DNA from: Chitinophagaceae bacterium
Lineage (GTDB): Bacteria > Bacteroidota > Bacteroidia > Chitinophagales > Chitinophagaceae
Length of the DNA stretch: 64,000 bases
Assembly: GCA_016715365.1 (NCBI GenBank)
Contig: JADKAM010000001.1
Span: forward strand, 124,001-188,000
Direction: 5' to 3'
A model generated the notes under the pieces. The model was not told the DNA's origin. It worked only from the letters and a program-made list of their open reading frames with translations, and did no database searches. The translations under genes and the position numbers were made by a program. Shown here piece after piece: positions 36,255-45,055 of the stretch. How positions within the stretch are numbered: the stretch's first letter is position 1; every line of letters begins with the position of its first letter.

Positions 36255-37490
36255 TTATGCGTAATGTTTTCCTTTTTCAGACATCGTTGCTGATACAAAT
36301 GGAATATGTGTTCCTTTCAACAATACATTCCAGTATATCCACCTGAAAGCCAGTTTGCCCATATGATTCATCCTGCTTTCCTTTAACAGGCGCAAAGGGC
36401 CAATGCCGGGGAATGGGAAACTTCCTTCAACCGGCTCATGGGTATAATTAAAATCTATTAGTAATGCTTTACCGTTTCCTGTTTCAATAAAGCAGTTTGC
36501 ATGTCCGTCAAACTCTTCCTTTAAAGGCTCGCCATGTACAAAGCGAAGAATGTTATCTGTTAATATTTCTGCTTCAAAGTGAGCCACAGAGCCGGCTTTA
36601 GAAGCAGGTATATTACTGGCATCTCCTAAAACAAAAATATTTGCATAGTCTTTAGATTGCAGCGTGGCTTTATTTGTAGGCACATAATTCAAATCATCGC
36701 CCATGCCAGACCTTTCCATTAATTCATCGCCTTTATTGGTTGGTACAGTTACCAGCAGATCAAAGGGAATTATTTTGCCGCCATAATCAACAATTTCTTT
36801 TCTTTCGTTATCAACCTTTTCAATAGCGAAATCGGGTTCTATGTTGATACCCTTTTCATGCAACAAGTGTTCAAGTGCTTCGGTAGCTTTTGGTTTTGTA
36901 AAGGCACCACTTAACGGGGTAACATAAGTTATCTCCACTTTATCACGCATGTGCTTGTGTTTGAAAAAAGAATCGGCTAAAAAAGCAAACTCCAAAGGTG
37001 CTACCGGACATTTGATGGGCATCTCTGTAATATGCACAACCAGCTTACCACCTTCCCAATCCCGCAGTTTATTTCTCAAAGCAAGAGATCCTTCAAAAGT
37101 GTAAAAATCAAAAACTGATTTCTGCCACTCAGCTCCTTTCATACCTTCAGTTTCTTCAGGTGCAATTTTAGCGCCTGTTGCAATGATCAATATATCATAC
37201 GCAATTTCATTGCCACCGGTAAGTTCTATTTTATTATCGGCAGGTTTAATACGGTTGATTTTATTCTTAACCAGTTTTACATCTTTTGGGATAAACTCTT
37301 CAATGGTCTTGATAATATCTTCCGGTGCATAAATATCAAAAGGCAGAAAAAGATAACCGGGTTGATAATGATGTTCTTCCCGTTCATCAATAATGGTTAT
37401 TTCCCAATCGGGATGTTTTAACTGGTGATGCAGGTGATTGGCCATCATGGTTCCTGCGGTTCCGGCTCCTAAGATTACAACGTGTTTCAT
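36255..37490 (-). CDS. Sulfide:quinone oxidoreductase-like flavoprotein
   Basis: A 411-residue FAD protein with the N-terminal dinucleotide-binding motif LGAGTAGTMMA and the second FAD segment IFVLGDAS. Two cysteines are in SQR positions: Cys161 (IKCPVAP) and Cys333 (HANCFIETG). The C-terminus has amphipathic/hydrophobic stretches for membrane contact. SQR oxidises sulfide to sulfane sulfur and reduces quinone. It differs clearly from the second SQR-like protein at 42631-43833. It lies in an operon with OsmC, TusE and DsrE. Confidence 0.85.
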   Translation of the reverse strand: MKHVVILGAGTAGTMMANHLHHQLKHPDWEITIIDEREEHHYQPGYLFLPFDIYAPEDIIKTIEEFIPKDVKLVKNKINRIKPADNKIELTGGNEIAYDILIIATGAKIAPEETEGMKGAEWQKSVFDFYTFEGSLALRNKLRDWEGGKLVVHITEMPIKCPVAPLEFAFLADSFFKHKHMRDKVEITYVTPLSGAFTKPKATEALEHLLHEKGINIEPDFAIEKVDNERKEIVDYGGKIIPFDLLVTVPTNKGDELMERSGMGDDLNYVPTNKATLQSKDYANIFVLGDASNIPASKAGSVAHFEAEILTDNILRFVHGEPLKEEFDGHANCFIETGNGKALLIDFNYTHEPVEGSFPFPGIGPLRLLKESRMNHMGKLAFRWIYWNVLLKGTHIPFVSATMSEKGKHYA

Positions 37491-37501
37491 ATAATTTAGT
37501 T

Positions 37502-37957
37502 TTAAACTGGTTCTACCAGCTCTGTTATTTTAATTTCCGGCTTAAAAACAATTTTTGCTTTTACTGAATTAGAGATCAGGCAGGCCGCTTCGGATTTTTC
37601 CAGGATGCGTAAGGCTTTTTCTTTATCTGCATCAGGTGCAATGGTTAACACAGGAGACAAGATCACTTCGTTCATCATAAATTTTCCATCAACTTTTTCA
37701 AGTGTGCCATCGGCTTTACTTTCAAAATCTATAAAATCGAATTTGAAGTTTTCTGCAATGGCCAGGAAGGTTGTCATCAGGCAACTGTTTACTGCAGCTA
37801 CCAGTAAATGCTCGGGAGACCAGATGCCCGGCATACCTTTTGGAAATTCGGGTGGCGTTGCCACTTCTATTTTTGTATTTAAAACGGGAGAACTCATTGA
37901 ACCTTTCCTGTCGGCTTCCCAATTCACTTTTACTTCGTAATGATAAGCGGTTTCCAT
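37502..37957 (-). CDS. OsmC-family protein
   Basis: A 151-residue OsmC-fold protein with two conserved cysteines (VNSCLMTTF and AACLISNS). OsmC proteins reduce organic hydroperoxides and can also handle organic persulfides. It is first in the SQR operon, and a Crp/Fnr-type promoter lies upstream. Confidence 0.88.
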   Translation of the reverse strand: METAYHYEVKVNWEADRKGSMSSPVLNTKIEVATPPEFPKGMPGIWSPEHLLVAAVNSCLMTTFLAIAENFKFDFIDFESKADGTLEKVDGKFMMNEVILSPVLTIAPDADKEKALRILEKSEAACLISNSVKAKIVFKPEIKITELVEPV

Positions 37958-37991
37958 AATATTTTTTTTAGTTTACAATCTGATTACAACC

Positions 37992-38036
37992 CAAAATTGT
38001 ATCAAATAAAACTGCGGCACTGTAACTTATATTACA
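37992..38036 (-). promoter_or_regulatory. Crp/Fnr-type box plus -7 element, OsmC-SQR operon
   Basis: TGTAATATAAGTTACA on the minus strand (38036-38021) is a palindrome with core GTAAT-N4-GTTAC. Exactly 22 bases after the core lies CAATTTTG (37999-37992), a 5-of-6 match to the fixed positions of TAnnTTTG. Confidence 0.65.
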
Positions 38037-38146
38037 TTATACCAAACTATGATGAGCTTCATGAAGGAAGATGAGATTGGTCATAAAAGAGATGTTTACA
38101 ACCAGGAGATAAGAGAGCTAATTATTTAGTTTATTAAACGATAGCT

Positions 38147-39445
38147 TTAATTGCATTGCACGCCTGCGGTACCTGTTTGTGCATGTTGTTTGTGTTTATT
38201 CATTATCCAGTCAGTTATTTTAACAGCGCCTCCTGATTGGCATTTCATCCTGTATCTGATGATGACAGAAGACGTAAATGTGAGCAAGCCAATAAAAATA
38301 ATAGCAGCATTGATGTTGATCAGGTCTGCTATAATGCCTGTGAGTATGGCGCCAATGGCATAACCCAAATCTCTCCACAATCTGAAAATGCCGATACTTT
38401 TAGCCCTGTCCTGCGGATGCGTGTTTTCTGCAACAGTTGCAAGAAAAGTTGGATAAACCATGGCTGTACCCCAACCCAGGATGGAAGACAGCAGCACAAA
38501 ATGAATCATCGTATTGGCAAACACCAAAACAATTAAAGCAAGGGCCTGCAAAAGCATACCTGTATAAAGCATATCTTTTTTACAGAATTTATCAGCCATT
38601 TTTCCCGTAAATAATTGCCCGATGCCCCAAACAGCGGGATATATTGCTGTAACAATTCCTATTTCGCCAATCGTAAACCCTTTTGAGGCAAGCAGGATAG
38701 GAAAGATACCCCACACCATTCCATCGTTCAGATTGTTTATCAACCCTGCCTGTGTTACAGAACCGAGGTTTTTGTTTTTCCATGTTGTATCCCAAAATAT
38801 ATTTTTCAACCGGGGAATAATATTGTTGATGGTATCTTTTTCAACATGCTGTTTGGTGTCTTTAATAAAAAAGATACTTCCTGTCAATCCAAAAAAAACC
38901 AAAACAATTCCAATGTAAAAAGGATAAGGCCTTATACCGTATTCACTGGCAACCCAGCCGGTTAAAAATGCAACCAATGCTACAGCTATGTATCCGGCAA
39001 ATTCATTTAAGCCCATGGCAAAACCTCTTTGCTTTTCTCCCACAAGATCAATTTTCATCACTACAGTGCTGGACCAGGTTAAACCCTGGCTGATACCCAA
39101 CAACACATTGGCTGCAATTATCCAGCTCCAGTTGGGCGCAAACATCAACATAAATGGAATGGGAACAGCCATTATCCAACCGGCCACCAACAGTTTTTTT
39201 CTGCCAAATGTATTGGCTAATGTACCGGTATAATAATTGGTGATTGCTTTAACAATGCCAAATACAATAATGAAGGAAAGAATGGCTGTTTTAGCTGCAA
39301 TGGCAAATTCTTTTTCTGCGATCTGCGGAAGTATAGATCGTTCCAAACCAACCATACCTCCCACAAACCCGTTGATGATCACCAGGAGGGTAAACTGTTT
39401 CCAGTTCTCTTTTAAACCTAATTGAACCTGCTTCATATTAGCCAC
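38147..39445 (-). CDS. MFS transporter
   Basis: A 432-residue transporter with about twelve membrane segments and the MFS loop NTFGRKKLLVAGW between TM2 and TM3; a similar MADKFCKKDMLYTG occurs in the second half. Substrate unknown. It lies next to a Crp/Fnr gene (gap 47 bases) inside the sulfur block, so export or uptake of a sulfur compound is possible but not shown. Confidence 0.85.
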   Translation of the reverse strand: MANMKQVQLGLKENWKQFTLLVIINGFVGGMVGLERSILPQIAEKEFAIAAKTAILSFIIVFGIVKAITNYYTGTLANTFGRKKLLVAGWIMAVPIPFMLMFAPNWSWIIAANVLLGISQGLTWSSTVVMKIDLVGEKQRGFAMGLNEFAGYIAVALVAFLTGWVASEYGIRPYPFYIGIVLVFFGLTGSIFFIKDTKQHVEKDTINNIIPRLKNIFWDTTWKNKNLGSVTQAGLINNLNDGMVWGIFPILLASKGFTIGEIGIVTAIYPAVWGIGQLFTGKMADKFCKKDMLYTGMLLQALALIVLVFANTMIHFVLLSSILGWGTAMVYPTFLATVAENTHPQDRAKSIGIFRLWRDLGYAIGAILTGIIADLININAAIIFIGLLTFTSSVIIRYRMKCQSGGAVKITDWIMNKHKQHAQTGTAGVQCN

Positions 39446-39492
39446 AAAGCTGGCTGTTAAAAACGGCTATTCCTTTATCATAAGATAAATAA

Positions 39493-40056
39493 TTAACGAT
39501 GTCCGCGGATACGGCTCAGGCTTACCTGGGTGATGCCTAAGTAGGATGCAACATATTTGAGCGGAACTCTTTTTAACACATCGGGGGCTTCGTGAAGGAG
39601 AGCTTTATATCTTTCCTCTGCAGTATGAAACTGTATACCCTCAATACGGTTTACCGTATCTACATAAGCGGCTTCAAATATTTTTCTAAACAACCTTTCA
39701 ATTTCATGAAACCGATCATAGAGTTCGAACAAAGCATTTGCATTGATGCTTATAATTTCTGCATCTTCCAGTATTTGTATGGCTTTTCTGCTTGGCTTGC
39801 CTGTCAGCAAACTTTCTACCCTGGCAATGATATTGTTTTCAAAAAAGAAATTCTCAGTAATGTCTATACCTTTATGCAGATAATAAATACGTGCTACTCC
39901 TTTTTTGATAAAGTAAATAGTTTTGCAGGTATGGCCAATAGATTGAAGATCTTTGTTTTTTTTAATAGTAATACTGCTGCTTATTTCAGCTATCGCTTCT
40001 TCGGATTCTTTAGAAAGCGAATTGAATTTTCTGAAATAGGCAAAGAGTTGTTCCAT
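39493..40056 (-). CDS. Crp/Fnr family regulator (short type)
   Basis: A 187-residue protein with a cNMP-binding-like domain (CKTIYFIKKGVARIYYL) and a short C-terminal HTH (VPLKYVASYLGITQVSLSRI), the type very common in Bacteroidota. It has no Cys cluster for Fe-S. It lies upstream of the MFS gene, likely its partner. A TGTAAT-N6-ATTACA dyad at 40090-40107 upstream may be its own site. Confidence 0.85.
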   Translation of the reverse strand: MEQLFAYFRKFNSLSKESEEAIAEISSSITIKKNKDLQSIGHTCKTIYFIKKGVARIYYLHKGIDITENFFFENNIIARVESLLTGKPSRKAIQILEDAEIISINANALFELYDRFHEIERLFRKIFEAAYVDTVNRIEGIQFHTAEERYKALLHEAPDVLKRVPLKYVASYLGITQVSLSRIRGHR

Positions 40057-40153
40057 TATTTAAAGCTGGCAAAAGCGGTAAAACTTATTTGTAATAATAA
40101 AATTACAGTTTTTTAACCGTAGCTGATCTGTAGCCAACTTTTGTAAAACAGAT

Positions 40154-40363
40154 CTATTTCTGTTTAGCCGGACAGGTGTTCAGACCTACTAATTTATAAA
40201 GCGGACAAAAACTGATTAAACTGGTTAATACAAACACACCTGCCAAAACCAGTAACACAATACCTAAAGTGCCGGTAATGGTTTTGTTGTAATACAGAAA
40301 TGCGATTACTGCTGCAAGGACGATCCTTAAAATTCTGTCTGCTGTACCCATGTTCTTTTTCAT
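40154..40363 (-). CDS. DUF2892 family membrane protein
   Basis: A 69-residue protein starting at ATG 40363 (MKKNMGTADRILRIVLAAV) with two hydrophobic segments and the motif CPLYKLVGLNTC of DUF2892 proteins. Such proteins occur with rhodaneses and sulfide genes. Function unknown. A longer in-frame start at 40426 would overlap the upstream peptide gene. Confidence 0.8.
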   Translation of the reverse strand: MKKNMGTADRILRIVLAAVIAFLYYNKTITGTLGIVLLVLAGVFVLTSLISFCPLYKLVGLNTCPAKQK

Positions 40364-40373
40364 AATAATTGAT

Positions 40374-40469
40374 TTATTTGATGAATGATTGAATTGCCAA
40401 AACAATAACTGTAACAATTGCTGCACACAATAAACAAACGATCACTATCTTTTTTACTTGCTGCTTCAT
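40374..40469 (-). CDS. 31-residue membrane peptide
   Basis: ATG 40469 to TAA 40374 encodes a peptide of 31 residues: a basic N-terminus (MKQQVKK) followed by one hydrophobic segment with two cysteines (VCLLC). It lies 10 bases upstream of the DUF2892 gene and 18 bases after a strong -7 element. Position and composition support a real small membrane protein; function unknown. Confidence 0.5.
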   Translation of the reverse strand: MKQQVKKIVIVCLLCAAIVTVIVLAIQSFIK

Positions 40470-40486
40470 TGTTACCAGAAATAAGG

Positions 40487-40530
40487 CAAATCTAATTCAC
40501 GTAACACATTTATCTGGTGACTTAGGTTAC
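40487..40530 (-). promoter_or_regulatory. Crp/Fnr-type box plus -7 element, DUF2892 unit
   Basis: GTAACCTAAGTCAC on the minus strand (40530-40517) is followed by exactly 22 bases and TAGATTTG (40494-40487), a perfect -7 element. Confidence 0.7.
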
Positions 40531-40534
40531 CAGC

Positions 40535-41152
40535 TTATAAAATTTCTATACCGCCCTGCAGTTGTTTTACTTTTCCTTCCTGTTCCAGTTTTTTCATAAC
40601 CCGGCTGATAACCTCCCTGGCTGTTCCAAGTTCTGCCGCCATTTGCCGGTGGCGGATATTGATAATTTTACTATTCTTTTGCCTGGCGGTTTCCTGCAGG
40701 TAATTATATAAACGCTGGTCCAGGCGGCTATACAAAAGATGGTTTATGGTATCCAGCAGGGAAGCATAGCGCTGATCGTACAGGTTAAAGAACAGTTCAT
40801 TTAAGGATGGAAAGGATTTAACCCATTCATTCAGTTTTTCAACCGGTAGCAATAACAACAAGGATTTTTTATCTGCAACCGCAAAAACTTTGCTGGCTGT
40901 GCTTTTTAAACCGGCATTAAAAGACATGATACAGCTCTCGCCGCTTTCAATATAATAAAGCAATAGCTCTTTATCCTCATGCCGTGTAAATACTTTTACT
41001 GCACCTTCCAGAACCAGTGGAACATATTTTACATACTGGCCTTCCCGCAAAATTTCTGTTTGTTCAGAAAAATCTTTTATAATTCCGAATTTTTCCAATT
41101 GGTCAATAAACTCAATGGGCAAGCCCTGCAGGTATTGTTGTAATGTTCTCAT
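40535..41152 (-). CDS. Crp/Fnr family regulator
   Basis: A 205-residue protein: a cNMP-binding-fold domain (YVPLVLEGAVKVF, then YYIESGESCIMSF) and a C-terminal HTH (MAAELGTAREVISRVMKKLE). The ExxSR pattern of the recognition helix is like Fnr. It lies next to one of the shared boxes and is close in length and layout to the regulator at 26163-26798. It is a prime candidate for control of the sulfur regulon. The signal sensed is unknown; Cys in SGESCIMSF could matter. Confidence 0.87.
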   Translation of the reverse strand: MRTLQQYLQGLPIEFIDQLEKFGIIKDFSEQTEILREGQYVKYVPLVLEGAVKVFTRHEDKELLLYYIESGESCIMSFNAGLKSTASKVFAVADKKSLLLLLPVEKLNEWVKSFPSLNELFFNLYDQRYASLLDTINHLLYSRLDQRLYNYLQETARQKNSKIINIRHRQMAAELGTAREVISRVMKKLEQEGKVKQLQGGIEIL

Positions 41153-41161
41153 TGCCTGTTA

Positions 41162-41187
41162 TTTTTAAATAGCAAGCTATTTAAAAA
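41162..41187. repeat. Near-perfect palindrome upstream of Crp/Fnr gene
   Basis: TTTTTAAATAGC and its exact complement are separated by two bases. It lies 9 bases before the regulator's ATG. It may be an operator or an mRNA hairpin that limits translation. Confidence 0.6.
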
Positions 41188-41248
41188 AGACGGAAATTCA
41201 GGCAGATAAAAAATTGTACTATGAATGGAAATTGAATTAAATAAATAA

Positions 41249-42583
41249 TTACCCCCCGGTTTTTTTAATAAACACTTTTATTATTTTACTGCTTGCCTTA
41301 CTTTCCTTTCCGGTATTATCAAAGAAAATATTATTGGCACTGCTGTTAATACCGCCTACGATATACCCAATAAAGTTTTCTTCGTGCTGAACAGAACCTG
41401 CATCAGCAATTCCCTCCATATACATCCTGGAATCCGGCATAAAAATAAATTCGGCAGCAGCACCCAAATAGCCGGGCATTTGTATCGGTAAAAAAATCTC
41501 TTCCTCCTTTTCATCTTTTCTGATAACAACGCTGATTGTTTTGGTAAAAGGCACCTCTTTATTATCTACAGTTTTACCATTTTTATCGGGGTAATACCTG
41601 GCGATACCACCAAAAAATACAGTATACATGGAAGCTGAAATCTTATCATACAGGGGCATTACGGCAGTATGATAATGACTGAATTTCTGCTCAAAACTAT
41701 TATTCACTTTATACGTTCCACCGGCAATATCAACAAAGTTGGTAAACGGTATATCCTGGTTGTATTGAAAAACGCCTGAAAACATGGTGTAGCCCAATTC
41801 ATCATTTTTAAATACCTGCGGCACCAGATTATAATCTCTGCGGTGAAGATTGATACTGTCATTTATTGCTGCATAATTTTTTATCGCCGGAGTTTCCTTA
41901 TCATATTCAATGGTGAATTTTCTGATTTCATTGCTGTACTCCTGCTTAAACCCGGGGCCATGATCGGGACCATGTGGATTATACCTGCCGTCAAACCTTT
42001 GTCCGCCTGCCAGTAAAAAAGTATCCCGCAACTTCGCCAGTCTTCCGCCGGTTACTGCCATTCGTTCATCTTTTATCTGAACAATGGAATTGCTTATATC
42101 TTTGTTATTCAGCATTGCCGTTATCAATTCATCAACTTTTATTACCGTTATATATGGAAAGGTTATATGGTCATCCGCTGTTTTGCTGTATCCATATCCT
42201 CCTGTTAAAAAAAGACGATTACCTGTTTGACAAAACCCCATATTGGTACTTTGTAATTGCTCGATAACTGTCGTGGGCAAGTTTTCCAGCATTTGTTTCC
42301 ACACTTTTTTGTTTTGGGGATCTACCACATAGATAAAACGGTTTTGTCCTTCTTCATCGAATGTAGCCCAGGGTTGCCTTCGGTGAAGGCCATCTTTTCT
42401 GCCACCAATCATCAACCATTTTCCCTGCCAGGTTGCATATGCAAAAGATTGCAATGCAGGCATATTGTTTATTTCCATTTGCTCAAGGCGTATGATAAAT
42501 GGAAATTCCGGTTTTGTTTGTTGTGCTGCAACAATTAATACTGATAAACTAAATGCAATTGAAACTGAAAAATATTTGATCAT
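41249..42583 (-). CDS. Exported kelch-like beta-propeller protein
   Basis: A 444-residue protein with a signal peptide (cleavage after VLIVAAQ). Repeated blades contain glycine pairs, such as WLMIGGRKDG, LFLTGGYGYS, TFLLAGGQRF, VFFGGIARYY and YIVGGINSS, typical of kelch or galactose-oxidase-type propellers. Function unknown. It follows the type II-like SQR gene by 47 bases and may share its promoter. Confidence 0.7.
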   Translation of the reverse strand: MIKYFSVSIAFSLSVLIVAAQQTKPEFPFIIRLEQMEINNMPALQSFAYATWQGKWLMIGGRKDGLHRRQPWATFDEEGQNRFIYVVDPQNKKVWKQMLENLPTTVIEQLQSTNMGFCQTGNRLFLTGGYGYSKTADDHITFPYITVIKVDELITAMLNNKDISNSIVQIKDERMAVTGGRLAKLRDTFLLAGGQRFDGRYNPHGPDHGPGFKQEYSNEIRKFTIEYDKETPAIKNYAAINDSINLHRRDYNLVPQVFKNDELGYTMFSGVFQYNQDIPFTNFVDIAGGTYKVNNSFEQKFSHYHTAVMPLYDKISASMYTVFFGGIARYYPDKNGKTVDNKEVPFTKTISVVIRKDEKEEEIFLPIQMPGYLGAAAEFIFMPDSRMYMEGIADAGSVQHEENFIGYIVGGINSSANNIFFDNTGKESKASSKIIKVFIKKTGG

Positions 42584-42630
42584 AATTGGATTTTACCGGT
42601 ACGATACCCTTAATAAGCCTGTTATAAATC

Positions 42631-43833
42631 TCATGCTGTTCCTTTCAAAATTTTATTCCAGTAAAGCCATGGTAAAATTTTTGTTTTTAATACCCACATG
42701 GTCCATCTTGGTTTTATCTGATCGAACGGAAATGTCATTTTGGGTGTATTTGAATAATCAAATTCTGCCAGCATCAGCTTACCATACTGAGTAGGAATGG
42801 GGCAGGCGCTGTAACCATCGTATTCTGCAACAACCTGCTGGTTGTTTAACAACGATAAAATATTTTTAACAACCACCGGAGCCTGCTTGCGAATGGCAGC
42901 TCCGGTTTTCTTTGCCGGCGCATTGGTACAATCGCCCAGCGAAAACACATTTGAAAAACGGCTGTGCTGCATTGTATTTTTATTTACTTCAACATAACCA
43001 AAAGGATTATTTGGATCGGCAAGCGGGCTGTTTTTTATAAACTCGGGTGCCGACTGCGGAGGCACAGCGTGACACATATCAAACTTCATTTCTTTACGTT
43101 CTGCCACACCATTTGCATCTTTCTCTTCATAATAAACTGTTTTATTGGCTCCGTCAATCTCCTGTACATGTACGCCAAAGTGTGGTTTTATATTTCTGTT
43201 CTTTATTACATCCGTAAGTGTTGCGGCATATTCTTTTATATCAAAAATTACACCGGCACCCGATAAATAATGCACATTGCATTTATCCAGGATACCCTGC
43301 TTACGCCAGTAATCGCATGCCAGGTACATAATTTTGTGGGGTGCGCCGCCGCATTTAACAGGACCGACAGGATTGGTAAAAACCGCAGTGCCTCCTTTAA
43401 AGTTTTTAATAAGTTCCCAGGTGTAGGGTGCTATATCAAAAGAATAGTTACTGCTCACATTATTTTTACCCAGTGTTTCTTTAAAACCTTTTATCTTTTG
43501 CCAGTCTAATTGTATGCCGGGGCAAACAACCAATACATCATACTGATAAGTGGTACCGCTTTTACAGGTCAATTTATTTTCTTCCGGAAAAAATGTTTCC
43601 ACGGCATCTTTGATCCAGGTTGTTCCTTTGGGAATATAATCCTTTTCGTTTCGAACTGTTTTATTAATATCAAATATACCTGCTCCAACCAGTGTCCATG
43701 CAGGTTGGTAATAATGCTTCTCAGATGGATCAATAATACTTATCTGAAGGTTTTTGTCTTTCTGTAAAAGCTGTGCCGCAACAGAAAGTCCGGCATTACC
43801 GCCGCCTACAATAATGATTTTTTTAGCTGGCAT
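42631..43833 (-). CDS. Sulfide:quinone oxidoreductase, type II-like
   Basis: A 400-residue flavoprotein with VGGGNAGLSVAA (FAD motif) and FSLGDCTNAPAKKT. Two redox Cys candidates are Cys161 (VKCGGAPHKIMYL) and Cys344 (YSACPIPT). The pattern is that of type II SQR, the group that includes mitochondrial SQRDL, which makes a low-molecular-weight persulfide or other sulfane sulfur while reducing quinone. Its own promoter carries the shared box. It shares little motif detail with the SQR at 36255-37490. Confidence 0.9.
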   Translation of the reverse strand: MPAKKIIIVGGGNAGLSVAAQLLQKDKNLQISIIDPSEKHYYQPAWTLVGAGIFDINKTVRNEKDYIPKGTTWIKDAVETFFPEENKLTCKSGTTYQYDVLVVCPGIQLDWQKIKGFKETLGKNNVSSNYSFDIAPYTWELIKNFKGGTAVFTNPVGPVKCGGAPHKIMYLACDYWRKQGILDKCNVHYLSGAGVIFDIKEYAATLTDVIKNRNIKPHFGVHVQEIDGANKTVYYEEKDANGVAERKEMKFDMCHAVPPQSAPEFIKNSPLADPNNPFGYVEVNKNTMQHSRFSNVFSLGDCTNAPAKKTGAAIRKQAPVVVKNILSLLNNQQVVAEYDGYSACPIPTQYGKLMLAEFDYSNTPKMTFPFDQIKPRWTMWVLKTKILPWLYWNKILKGTA

Positions 43834-43859
43834 ATCGTTATGTTTTAGATTAACAGCTG

Positions 43860-43903
43860 TAAATATATTTTTTTGCAGCAGGCTGATCGGTAACTTATGT
43901 TAC
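43860..43903 (-). promoter_or_regulatory. Crp/Fnr-type box plus -7 element, type II-like SQR
   Basis: GTAACATAAGTTAC on the minus strand (43903-43890), with perfect half sites, is followed by exactly 22 bases and TATATTTA (43867-43860), one base from the TAnnTTTG element. Confidence 0.7.
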
Positions 43904-43986
43904 ATTCAATATGATGAGTACAGAAAACTTCTATCAGTCTACCTGGCTGCTATCTGCAAACGAGAGCTTGAATTCACTTGCAATCA

Positions 43987-44670
43987 TTAGTAACCTGTTT
44001 CCATTGCGCTATTGATGATGGCATCAAACTCTGCCTGTGTAATATACTGAGGTATATATGTGCCACCAACGTTCAGAATATTTTTATAGAACGACCTCAT
44101 ATGATTGCGGCTTCCTTTAGTGAGCATATCGTACACTAACCGTATATCCTGATTATCAATATTTATCAGTGCATTTGTTAAGTCGAAAATGTCAAGGTCT
44201 TCAATAGTTGCTCCCACTTTATAGGCTTCAAGTACACTGGTATTGCCCTGTACCACCAACAGGTTATATAGGTTTTGCAATGCTGTATTGCTGAACACAC
44301 CAACTGCATTGGAACCAACCGGGTCTGTTAAACTATACTTATTGAGTAACATCAGTATAGCATCCATGTGGGTTTGCTCGCTGTTTGAAATATTAGAGAA
44401 AATATTTACACCCCATTTATTATACAAAGTGATATAAACATCTCTCGCTAATTTTTCTTCTTCTCTCATAAATGAAAGGCTGCCTGACTCAGCCAGGCTT
44501 AATGGCTCAATTGGCAAACTGGTTATTTGAGCCTGGAGATTTGCTATATTAATATTACTGTTGTTATTTGAGTTTTTGGCAGGAGTATCATCTTTACTGC
44601 AAGAAGTAACTGTAAATAGCAGCGCTGATAACAATATAAAGAAGCCTGAGTTTTTTAATAGCTTTTTCAT
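43987..44670 (-). CDS. DUF2202 ferritin-like lipoprotein
   Basis: A 227-residue lipoprotein (signal ending TVTSC) starting at ATG 44670. REEEKLARDVYITLY, SNSEQTHMDAIL and a later SRNHMRSFYKNI give the Glu/His pattern of DUF2202 ferritin-like helical domains. Metal binding is likely, function unknown. It is the last gene of the ECF sigma operon. Confidence 0.85.
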   Translation of the reverse strand: MKKLLKNSGFFILLSALLFTVTSCSKDDTPAKNSNNNSNINIANLQAQITSLPIEPLSLAESGSLSFMREEEKLARDVYITLYNKWGVNIFSNISNSEQTHMDAILMLLNKYSLTDPVGSNAVGVFSNTALQNLYNLLVVQGNTSVLEAYKVGATIEDLDIFDLTNALINIDNQDIRLVYDMLTKGSRNHMRSFYKNILNVGGTYIPQYITQAEFDAIINSAMETGY

Positions 44671-44733
44671 GATTATATGTTTTATAGTGATCAAATTTTA
44701 TTACTTAAAATTGTTTATCAATTAACCAGTTAT

Positions 44734-45024
44734 TTAAGATCCTCTTTTCCCATTTCCGCTTTTGCAACCCTGCATTACTGAGTGGCATTGCCCGTTACCT
44801 TTACCATAACCTGCACGCCTGCCATTTTTCTGACCCTGTCCTTTTCCGGCTAAAGCCCATGTATTATTTTCGTAGTTATCACATGTATTGCTTTTGTTGG
44901 TATCTGCATAACCAGGATTGTTTTTATTTTTTCCGGGTGTGCAGTTAGCACATTTTGTTGTTTGAGCAGACAATACGCCGCTGGCAGCAAGCATTAAGAA
45001 TGCCGCAATGATTATCTTTTTCAT
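44734..45024 (-). CDS. Small exported Cys/Gly/Lys-rich protein
   Basis: A 96-residue protein with a signal peptide (cleavage near LSAQ). The mature part has TKCANCTPGK, NTCDNYEN, GQCHSVMQGCKSG and many Gly, Lys and Asn. It looks like a small metal-binding or surface protein. I do not recognise a family. It lies between the Spy-like and DUF2202 genes of the sigma operon. Confidence 0.65.
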   Translation of the reverse strand: MKKIIIAAFLMLAASGVLSAQTTKCANCTPGKNKNNPGYADTNKSNTCDNYENNTWALAGKGQGQKNGRRAGYGKGNGQCHSVMQGCKSGNGKRGS

Positions 45025-45055
45025 TTTTTTAAATTTAAATGTTATAAAATCTTAT

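Noticed and set aside
40090..40107. TGTAAT-N6-ATTACA dyad upstream of the short Crp/Fnr gene
   Set aside because: Spacer is 6, not 4, half sites differ from the shared box and no -7 element sits at the fixed distance, so it was not counted in the regulon. It may be a site for another regulator.
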